Positions 7,735 to 12,904 of a stretch of DNA of 12,904 nucleotides are shown piece after piece. The DNA lies in contig JAUVVS010000017.1 of assembly GCA_030604545.1 (NCBI GenBank), positions 1 to 12,904 of the forward strand, written 5' to 3'. This stretch comes from Deltaproteobacteria bacterium. GTDB taxonomy: Bacteria > Desulfobacterota > Desulfobacteria > Desulfobacterales > JAUVVS01. The notes beneath the pieces are model-generated. The model did no database searches. It had not been told where the DNA came from and worked only from the letters and a program-made list of their open reading frames with translations. How positions within the stretch are numbered: position 1 is the stretch's first letter; each line of letters starts with the position of its first letter. The translations under genes were made by a program, and so were the position numbers.

Positions 7735-8685
7735 ATGTCACTCGATAATGATTCAAAAAAATGGCTCACAAATCTTTTTGGCGACAGCGCTAAATTTGAT
7801 GAATCGATGTCCAGGCACACATCTTTACATGTTGGCGGCCCGGCTGATGCATATGTGACGCCTGAAAGGCTTGAAAATCTGGCCATGCTTGTAAAATGGG
7901 CCCGACAAAGAGAGCTTCCATACCTCGTTATAGGTGACGGCACTAATCTGCTTGTAAAAGACAACGGAATAACCGGAATCGTAATTGTTGTGACAAAGTG
8001 CCTTAAAACAATTACTCAAAGTGATATAGCAAAGGATACTGTTACTGTTAAAGCCATGGCTGGCGCCAGGATGCGATCACTCTGTTCCTTTGCTCTGGAA
8101 CGAGGTTTTGGAGGAATGAATTTTGCGTTTGGTATTCCCGGTACTGTGGGGGGGGGTATTATGATGAATGCCGGCTCTGCCTATGGTTCGGTGGAAAGCG
8201 TCCTTGATTCTATAAAGGTTTTACTGCCAACGGGTCAAACAAAAAAAATTAGCAGAGACAAACTCAATTTTTCTTACAGAAAATTATCATGGGGCAAAGA
8301 AATGGATGAAATTCGTAAAGGACAACCAATTATTCTTGAGGGCTGCTTTTCTTTATACCCGTCAGATCCACAAAAGCTTAAAAAAGATGTTACAACAATC
8401 CTAAAGACACGGAAAAAAACTCAACCAATCGGTTCTTTTAGTGCAGGATGTTTTTTTAAAAACCCTTTATCCGGTAAAACAGCTGGTGAACTTATCGAAC
8501 TGGCAGGACTTAAAGGAAAGAAAATAGGAGGAGCTGAAGTTTCGTCAAAACATGCTAATTTCATTATAAATACAGGTAAAGCATCGGCTGCGGACATACT
8601 TGCATTGAGTGAAATTGTTCAAGAAAAAGTATCAAAAATGTTCAACATAGATCTTCAAAAGGAGGTTAAAATTGTTGGGACATAA
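7735..8685 (+). CDS. murB: UDP-N-acetylenolpyruvoylglucosamine reductase (MurB)
   Basis: MurB is a cytoplasmic FAD enzyme that uses NADPH to reduce UDP-GlcNAc-enolpyruvate to UDP-MurNAc. The 316 residues contain the FAD-binding half (HTSLHVGGPADAYV, VIGDGTNLLV, FAFGIPGTVGGGIMMNAG), then FSYR with R182, and the C-terminal domain with SAGCFFKNP, GAEVSSKHANFI and KEVKIVG. R182 and E310 align by motif with E. coli Arg159 and Glu325. The proton-donor position, Ser229 in E. coli, is Cys239 here. The ATG at 7735 lies 9 bases past the murC stop and has no clear ribosome site. A three-codon frame (ATG AAC TCT TAG, 7722-7733) links the two genes. The last 14 bases overlap ftsQ. Confidence 0.95.
   Translation: MSLDNDSKKWLTNLFGDSAKFDESMSRHTSLHVGGPADAYVTPERLENLAMLVKWARQRELPYLVIGDGTNLLVKDNGITGIVIVVTKCLKTITQSDIAKDTVTVKAMAGARMRSLCSFALERGFGGMNFAFGIPGTVGGGIMMNAGSAYGSVESVLDSIKVLLPTGQTKKISRDKLNFSYRKLSWGKEMDEIRKGQPIILEGCFSLYPSDPQKLKKDVTTILKTRKKTQPIGSFSAGCFFKNPLSGKTAGELIELAGLKGKKIGGAEVSSKHANFIINTGKASAADILALSEIVQEKVSKMFNIDLQKEVKIVGT
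8659..8666 (+). promoter_or_regulatory. Strong Shine-Dalgarno for ftsQ inside murB
   Basis: AAGGAGGT lies within the last codons of murB. It is 5 bases before TTG 8672 and 8 bases before TTG 8675. It supports a TTG start for ftsQ despite the overlap. Confidence 0.85.
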
Positions 8686-9529
8686 GCGGATAAAGAGAAA
8701 TTATTACAAAAATAGCCATGCAAAAAGGCGTCCTCAACTGTTACGACGTATTACCCTTTGCTTAAAAATTATGGCGGCCATCACTTTTGTAATGATGATG
8801 AGCATCATTTTCGTCTTAGGATACGATTTCTTTACACAATGTGACTATTTTATGGCAAGCATTATAGAAGTAAAAGGTTATAAAAGCCTATCTAAAGAAG
8901 AGGTGATTGAACAGTCACAAATAAATATTGGACAAAACATTCTTTCAATAAATCTTTCAACGGCAAGAAAAAGGCTGTTGTCACATTCATGGATATCAGA
9001 AGCCGAAGTAAGGAGAGAATTGCCAAACAGCATATATATCGGAATAAAAGAACACGAGCCCCTTGCCATTCTCGATATAGGCCGCAAATTTATTATAAAT
9101 GCCCATGGAACAGTATTTAAGGAATGGAAACCGTCAGATCCAAACAATCTTCCAATTATTAATGGACTTGATTTTTTAGATCTGAATGTTTCTGATGGAG
9201 AGTTTCGTAGCATACCTTTTGAAGCAGTTATGAATGTTTTACAACTTGGACGAAATCCTGAAAGTATTCTCTACAACAGGTTGATAAAAAAAATCCATGT
9301 AGACAGAGAAATTGGTCTAACACTCTATGCATTCAACCCTATCAAGGCGATAAAGATAGGATATGACAACTACCCGGGCAAATATGACAGACTTAAAAGT
9401 GTATTTTTATACCTGAAAAATAAACAGAATTTTTCAGGTTTTAATTCGATTGACCTGATTAATTTAAATCGCATTGTATTGAATTCCGTTCACATTGAGA
9501 GATCTTTGAAAAATGTTTCCAGCTTTTAG
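8672..9529 (+). CDS. ftsQ: Cell division protein FtsQ (POTRA domain)
   Basis: FtsQ (DivIB family) is a bitopic divisome protein that joins the cytoplasmic ring to the periplasmic FtsL/FtsB and FtsW/FtsI. The 285 residues have a short, very basic N-terminus and one membrane helix at about 33-50. The POTRA domain follows, starting near residue 61 (IIEVKGYKSLSKEEVIEQSQ) and including WISEAEVRRELPNSIYIGI and EHEPLAIL. The rest is the beta domain with INAHGTVFKEW and PIINGL. Sequence identity across FtsQ is low; the call rests on this architecture and on the position before ftsA. The start is TTG at 8672, or TTG at 8675, supported by the strong ribosome site in murB. No ddl gene lies between murB and ftsQ. 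Confidence 0.93.
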   Translation: MLGHKRIKRNYYKNSHAKRRPQLLRRITLCLKIMAAITFVMMMSIIFVLGYDFFTQCDYFMASIIEVKGYKSLSKEEVIEQSQINIGQNILSINLSTARKRLLSHSWISEAEVRRELPNSIYIGIKEHEPLAILDIGRKFIINAHGTVFKEWKPSDPNNLPIINGLDFLDLNVSDGEFRSIPFEAVMNVLQLGRNPESILYNRLIKKIHVDREIGLTLYAFNPIKAIKIGYDNYPGKYDRLKSVFLYLKNKQNFSGFNSIDLINLNRIVLNSVHIERSLKNVSSF

Positions 9530-9677
9530 CGGGATTAACCGCAGGAATAAATGTGGATTGTGATTAACCAGGTCTTCACAAGATAGCAATTTTAAGGATT
9601 TTTGGAAATTAATATTTATTCATTAACAGGATTAGGCAAAAGGCGACATTTTTCAAAGGTCTCGTCTCCATAGGCCG
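9530..9677. other. ftsQ-ftsA spacer without recognised elements
   Basis: This is the longest spacer inside the mur-fts block without a period-7 repeat. It holds an 8-base direct repeat GATTAACC (9533-9540 and 9562-9569) and a small GCGG/CCGC hairpin just after the ftsQ stop. I found no convincing promoter: TTGTGA at 9558 with AGATAG 17 bases downstream is too poor to call. A promoter for ftsA-ftsZ here remains possible. Confidence 0.4.
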
Positions 9678-9686
9678 TAAGGAGGT
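9678..9686 (+). promoter_or_regulatory. Strong Shine-Dalgarno for ftsA (decides the GTG start)
   Basis: TAAGGAGGT is a full match to the 16S rRNA 3' end and sits 5 bases before GTG 9692. No ATG is available at a better distance, so it fixes the non-ATG start. Confidence 0.9.
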
Positions 9687-9691
9687 ATAGC

Positions 9692-10918
9692 GTGCAAGCT
9701 CAGGAAAATATTATTGTAGGCCTTGATATCGGAACTACTAAAATCTGTTCCGTGGTTGGTGAAGTATCCAGAACTGCGATAAATATTATCGGCATTGGTA
9801 CTCACCCGTCAATAGGGCTTAGAAAAGGAGTGGTGGTGGACATTGAATCGACCGTGGAATCGATAAAAAAGGCAATAGAAGAAGCAGAACTTATGGCCGG
9901 CTGTGAAATTTCATCTGTATACGCCGGAATTGCCGGAGGCCATATAACAGGATTAAACAGTCGTGGTATAGTTGCAATTAAAGGACAAGAGATCATAAAA
10001 AGTGACGTGGAACGTGTGATTGATGCTGCTCGAGCCGTAGCAATTCCCATGGATCGAGAGGTCATACATGTACTTCCTCAGGAATTCATTGTAGACGATC
10101 AGACCGGCATCCAGAATCCTGTCGGCATGGCCGGTGTGCGTCTGGAAACAAAGATTCATATTGTGACCGGTGCCGTCACATCAGCCCACAACATTGTAAA
10201 ATGCGCAAACCGATCAGGCCTCGATGTCTGTGACATTGTACTTGAATCTCTTGCTTCAGGAGAAGCCGTGCTGACTAATGAAGAAAGAGAACTTGGCGTG
10301 GGGCTTCTAGACCTCGGCGGAGGGACTACTGATCTGGCAATCTTCTCCGGCAAAAACATTAAACACACATTTATTCTTGGTTTAGGGGGAAACAACCTCA
10401 CAAACGATATTGCAATCGGAACGCGCGCATCTCTTGCTGAAGCGGAAAAAATCAAGATAAAATTTGGAACATGTGTTTCCCGGGATATCAGCAGCGAAGA
10501 AACAATCGAAGTGCCCGGTATGGGGGGGAGAAAGACCAGAAAACTCCCAAGAAAGATACTTGGCGAAATTTTGGAACCCCGTGTCGAAGAGATCTTCTCA
10601 CTGATTAAAAGAGAAATCTACAGAGCGGGAATGGAGAATCTAATTGTATCCGGAATGGTTTTAACGGGCGGATCAGCTCTTTTGGATGGGGCCACAGAGA
10701 TTGCTGAATCAATTTTTGAGCTTCCAACGCGTCTCGGCAAACCAAGAGGAATAAGCGGTCTTGTTGATGTAGTAAACAATCCCATGTATGCTACAGGTGT
10801 TGGGCTTGTATTATACGGCGCCAGAAATCAGACAACAAAAAAATTTAGGATTCGTGATGTAAATATATTTAACCGCATAATGACTAGAATGAAAAAATGG
10901 TTCAAAGATGTAATATAA
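9692..10918 (+). CDS. ftsA: Cell division protein FtsA
   Basis: FtsA is the actin-like ATPase that anchors FtsZ to the inner membrane and recruits later divisome proteins. The 408 residues show the phosphate-1 motif GLDIGTTK at 10-17 and the FtsA-specific 1C (SHS2) domain with REVIHVLPQEFIVD and GVRLETKIHIVTG. They also show the phosphate-2 motif DLGGGTTD at 207-214 and the adenosine motif LTGGSALLDG. The C-terminal helix NRIMTRMKKWFKDVI (394-408) mixes basic and hydrophobic residues and fits the membrane-targeting sequence. The 1C domain and this helix separate FtsA from MreB and PilM. The GTG start may hold its level below that of FtsZ. Confidence 0.97.
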   Translation: MQAQENIIVGLDIGTTKICSVVGEVSRTAINIIGIGTHPSIGLRKGVVVDIESTVESIKKAIEEAELMAGCEISSVYAGIAGGHITGLNSRGIVAIKGQEIIKSDVERVIDAARAVAIPMDREVIHVLPQEFIVDDQTGIQNPVGMAGVRLETKIHIVTGAVTSAHNIVKCANRSGLDVCDIVLESLASGEAVLTNEERELGVGLLDLGGGTTDLAIFSGKNIKHTFILGLGGNNLTNDIAIGTRASLAEAEKIKIKFGTCVSRDISSEETIEVPGMGGRKTRKLPRKILGEILEPRVEEIFSLIKREIYRAGMENLIVSGMVLTGGSALLDGATEIAESIFELPTRLGKPRGISGLVDVVNNPMYATGVGLVLYGARNQTTKKFRIRDVNIFNRIMTRMKKWFKDVI

Positions 10919-10926
10919 AATCTAAA

Positions 10927-10961
10927 ACCAATAACAACTAACTAATAACCAATAACACCTA
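10927..10961. repeat. Heptad-period repeat block C
   Basis: Five consecutive 7-base units follow 8 bases after the ftsA stop: ACCAATA, ACAACTA, ACTAATA, ACCAATA, ACACCTA. They share A-C at the start and T-A at the end. Unlike blocks A and B, no reverse-complement block follows. The last unit runs into the left arm of the next hairpin. Confidence 0.75.
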
Positions 10962-10983
10962 ATTGAGTTTTTGCTCAATTAGG
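10958..10983. repeat. Perfect 10-bp hairpin upstream of ftsZ
   Basis: CCTAATTGAG at 10958-10967 is exactly complementary to CTCAATTAGG at 10974-10983, with the loop TTTTTG. No T-run follows on the + strand, so it is not a standard terminator. It could pause or stabilise RNA between ftsA and ftsZ. Confidence 0.75.
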
Positions 10984-10990
10984 GTAAAAC

Positions 10991-11022
10991 CTGATAAATT
11001 CGTCTTTTTTCGAAACCATCAA
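10991..11022. repeat. Degenerate copy 2 of the dispersed 32-base hairpin element
   Basis: It matches the reverse complement of 6219-6250 at 27 of 32 positions, including the uninterrupted core AATTCGTCTTTTT. Here the stem has decayed; only TTCG/CGAA remains close to the loop. It lies 33 bases upstream of the ftsZ start. Confidence 0.7.
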
Positions 11023-11043
11023 AATAGGGGCAAATAAATTTAT

Positions 11044-11051
11044 AGGAGGGG
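11044..11051 (+). promoter_or_regulatory. Strong Shine-Dalgarno for ftsZ
   Basis: AGGAGGGG, with a perfect AGGAGG core ending 6 bases before ATG 11056, predicts high translation, in line with the high FtsZ copy number known in other bacteria. Confidence 0.9.
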
Positions 11052-11055
11052 AAAA

Positions 11056-12240
11056 ATGTTTACTTATATTGAAAATGAAAAATCTGCAAAAATCAAGGTT
11101 ATTGGTGTTGGAGGGGCCGGCGGAAATGCAGTCAACAACATGATTGATTCCAAACTTATGGGTGTAAAATTTATTGCAGCCAATACAGATGTCCAGGCCC
11201 TAGAAATCTCTATAGCGGAAACTAAAATTCAGATGGGGAAAAAGATTACAGAAGGACTTGGTGCAGGTGCGGATCCCATAATAGGCCGAGAAGCAGCTCT
11301 CGAAAATGAAGATACATTGAGAGAAGCGCTTGAGGACAGTCACATGGTATTTATAACTGCAGGATTCGGCGGCGGAACCGGCACCGGAGCCGCGCCTGTT
11401 ATAGCTAAAATCTGCAAAGATATGGATATCCTAACAGTTGCAGTGATATCAAAGCCTTTTTCATTCGAAGGAAAGAAAAGAACCAAACAGGCAGAAGAAG
11501 GAATTAATATATTAAAGGAAGTTGCCGATACTGTAATCACTATCCCTAATGACAGATTGAGAGGGTTAGCCTCTAATGATGCAAAGATGCTTGAAATGTT
11601 CAAAAAAGCAGATGAAATCTTACTCCATTCAGTCAAGGGAATTTCCGATCTCATATTAATGCCCGGCTTTGTCAATCTCGACTTTGCTGATGTAAAAACA
11701 ACCATGTCAAAAGCCGGGGAGGCCATAATGGGTATAGGTGTCGCTAGTGGTGAAAATAGAGCGGCAGAGGCTGCCGAACGAGCCATATCACATCCCCTAC
11801 TCGAAGACATCTCCATCTCCGGTGCAAAGGGTGTTTTGATGAACATAACATGCAGCAGTGATTTAACAATGGAAGAGATGGCCGAGGCTTCCGAGCGTAT
11901 ATATAATGAAGTCGGCGATGATGCAGATATTATATGGGGAGCCGTTATTGAAGATAACCTTGGCGATGAAATGAGGATAACGGTAATTGCAACCGGAATA
12001 GGATCGGGCCCGGACTCAAGAATCCAAGAAAAGCTTGTTAAGAATGAACTCAGAGGTAAAATAAGAGATATTACACCTGCTGATTTAGAAATTGCAATAG
12101 ACTATGACGAACCTACGTTTATAAGACAAAAAGAAGCGATTGGTGAATCAAGTGGTGCTGTCTACAGAGGCTATAAAGAAACTGCATTAGACTGTAATGA
12201 CCTTGATGTCCCCACTTTTTTAAGAAGAAAGGCAAACTAG
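11056..12240 (+). CDS. ftsZ: Cell division protein FtsZ (tubulin-like GTPase)
   Basis: FtsZ polymerises with GTP into the Z ring. The 394 residues show the nucleotide fold start VGGAGGNAVNNM, the tubulin signature GGGTGTG at 105-111, and the T7 loop NLDFAD at 207-212 with catalytic D209 and D212. The globular core ends near residue 315. A linker of about 67 residues follows, then the conserved C-terminal peptide LDVPTFLRRKAN (383-394), which binds FtsA and other partners. The linker holds a second, similar stretch at 351-360, DEPTFIRQKE. The ATG at 11056 has a strong ribosome site. A 137-base spacer with a repeat block and two hairpin elements separates it from ftsA, leaving room for its own control. 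Confidence 0.98.
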   Translation: MFTYIENEKSAKIKVIGVGGAGGNAVNNMIDSKLMGVKFIAANTDVQALEISIAETKIQMGKKITEGLGAGADPIIGREAALENEDTLREALEDSHMVFITAGFGGGTGTGAAPVIAKICKDMDILTVAVISKPFSFEGKKRTKQAEEGINILKEVADTVITIPNDRLRGLASNDAKMLEMFKKADEILLHSVKGISDLILMPGFVNLDFADVKTTMSKAGEAIMGIGVASGENRAAEAAERAISHPLLEDISISGAKGVLMNITCSSDLTMEEMAEASERIYNEVGDDADIIWGAVIEDNLGDEMRITVIATGIGSGPDSRIQEKLVKNELRGKIRDITPADLEIAIDYDEPTFIRQKEAIGESSGAVYRGYKETALDCNDLDVPTFLRRKAN

Positions 12241-12265
12241 AATTTTCTGGTCAAACCCTCTCTTT

Positions 12266-12303
12266 AAAAGTATACTTAAAACGGTCTTATTTTAAACTTT
12301 TTT
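12266..12303 (+). terminator. Weak candidate terminator after ftsZ
   Basis: AAAAGT (12266-12271) pairs with ACTTTT (12296-12301), and TTAAAA (12276-12281) pairs with TTTTAA (12290-12295). A 4-base bulge and an 8-base loop separate them, and the stem runs into a T-tract. The stem is almost entirely AT, so strength is doubtful. Confidence 0.3.
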
Positions 12304-12317
12304 AAATCTGTGCCGGA

Positions 12318-12403
12318 GTCATTCAATGGAAATTCAATGGAAATTCAGTGGAAATTCAATAGTTATTAACCGACAAATAACAACCGAATTTCAACTGAAT
12401 GAC
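12318..12403. repeat. 11-base tandem repeat within an 18-bp inverted repeat
   Basis: Three 11-base units, TCAATGGAAAT twice and TCAGTGGAAAT once, run from 12323 to 12355, with a partial fourth to 12362. The left end 12318-12335 pairs with 12386-12403 at 16 of 18 positions. GTTATT/AATAAC (12362-12367 with 12376-12381) nests inside. This looks like a repeat-derived fold similar in design to the heptad blocks but with another period. Confidence 0.8.
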
Positions 12404-12452
12404 AGCGAAGCGAATTTCAACCTAATTTCGACCGAATGACAGCGAAGCGAAT
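12397..12452. repeat. Perfect 19-base direct repeat, two copies
   Basis: GAATGACAGCGAAGCGAAT occurs at 12397-12415 and again at 12434-12452, 37 bases apart start to start. The bases between contain further related words (AATTTCAACC, AATTTCGACC). Neither copy lies in a supported gene. The rest of the spacer to 12515 shows only an isolated TATAAT at 12504. Confidence 0.85.
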
Positions 12453-12515
12453 GATATATGGCAAATGACAAAAACCAAAAGGGCAGATTGAAGCCGTTTA
12501 CAATATAATTCATCC

Positions 12516-12904
12516 ATGACATGGAAAACCAATAAAAGACATCATAAACTTGATGAATCAGAAGTCGGCACAATACGAAAAGACTGGAGTCGATGTATAC
12601 GGGTCGCTCTTGTCTATCCAAATAGATATCATGTTGGAATGTCCAATCTCGGTTTCCAAACAGTATATCGTTTGCTCAACGAGATTGAACATGTGGTATG
12701 TGAAAGATGTTTTCTGCCGGATGATACTTACCTGACAGCAGATCACATAACTACGATAGAATCAAAAAGGCCTATTTCTGATTTTGACATAATTGCTTTT
12801 TCCCTTTCATTTGAAAACGACTACCCCAATCTCGTAACAATTCTTGAAAAAGCAGGACTCCCACCTCGATACATAGATAGAAGAGACACCCATCCTCTCG
12901 TGAT
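12516..12904 (+). CDS. B12-binding-type radical SAM protein, N-terminal part only (3' partial)
   Basis: The frame is open from ATG 12516 to the window edge, giving 129 complete codons. After a charged N-terminus it reads IRVALVYPNRYHVGMSNLGF, QTVYRLLNEIEHVVCERCFLPD, then DFDIIAFSLSFENDYPNLV and EKAGLPPRYIDR. This fits the cobalamin-binding-like N-terminal domain of the uncharacterised radical SAM family often annotated as TIGR03960-like. The CxxxCxxC iron-sulfur motif would lie beyond the edge and cannot be checked. The start is chosen as the first ATG before the conserved region; no clear ribosome site precedes it. The function is unknown. A 275-base repeat-rich spacer separates it from ftsZ, so it may be transcribed independently. 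Confidence 0.72.
   Translation, partial: MTWKTNKRHHKLDESEVGTIRKDWSRCIRVALVYPNRYHVGMSNLGFQTVYRLLNEIEHVVCERCFLPDDTYLTADHITTIESKRPISDFDIIAFSLSFENDYPNLVTILEKAGLPPRYIDRRDTHPLV

Noticed and set aside
10958..10983. Intrinsic terminator between ftsA and ftsZ
   Set aside because: The hairpin is perfect but AT-rich and is followed by GTAAAACC rather than a T-run, so it is reported only as a hairpin.
12323..12452. CRISPR-like array
   Set aside because: The repeats are 11 and 19 bases, partly tandem with no regular unique spacers, and no cas gene is present.
12504..12509. TATAAT as a promoter for the radical SAM gene
   Set aside because: No TTGACA-like element lies 16-18 bases upstream, and the hexamer is 6 bases from the ATG. 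Chance is likely in AT-rich DNA.
12550..12746. Short frames on both strands in the right end
   Set aside because: Both overlap the radical SAM frame, which has clear family-like sequence; neither has a motif.

Overview
The window is a stretch of the bacterial division and cell wall (dcw) cluster, with every gene on the + strand: murF (5' end cut off) - mraY - murD - ftsW - murG - murC - murB - ftsQ - ftsA - ftsZ, then the start of a B12-binding-type radical SAM protein cut off by the right edge. The gene order, protein motifs, moderate-to-low GC, strong GGAGG ribosome sites and a Gram-negative-type FtsQ/FtsA/FtsZ tail suggest a Gram-negative bacterium. The repeat-rich spacers and the radical SAM neighbour make a Desulfobacterota (Desulfobacterales-like) host my best guess. 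That assignment is inference from pattern memory, not a computed phylogeny.

Layout. Bases 1-8685 hold cytoplasmic and membrane steps of peptidoglycan precursor synthesis: MurC, MurD and MurF ligases, MurB reductase, MraY and MurG for lipid I and II, plus the FtsW septal glycosyltransferase. Several junctions are tight (murF/mraY share 1 base, ftsW/murG overlap by 4, murB/ftsQ overlap by 14). Bases 8672-12240 hold the divisome genes ftsQ, ftsA and ftsZ. There is no ddl between murB and ftsQ. The murE and ftsI genes that usually precede murF would lie outside the window.

How the genes work together. MurB and MurC-MurF build the UDP-MurNAc-pentapeptide. MraY moves it to undecaprenyl phosphate, MurG adds GlcNAc, and FtsW polymerises lipid II at the septum. 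FtsZ forms the ring, FtsA tethers it to the membrane, and FtsQ links the ring to the periplasmic synthases.

The coding content is conventional; the unusual material is in the spacers. Three of them (mraY-murD, murG-murC, ftsA-ftsZ) contain different sequences that share a strict 7-base period, and two of these fold into 16-bp hairpins. A 32-base hairpin element occurs twice in opposite orientation, at 6219-6250 and 10991-11022. The ftsZ-radical SAM spacer carries an 11-base tandem repeat, a long inverted repeat and a perfect 19-base direct repeat. Within proteins, FtsZ has a second copy-like version of its C-terminal peptide in the linker, and MurB has Cys where E. coli has its catalytic Ser. 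I saw no tRNA, rRNA, CRISPR array, insertion sequence or phage gene. No stretch without a gene exceeds 300 bases.
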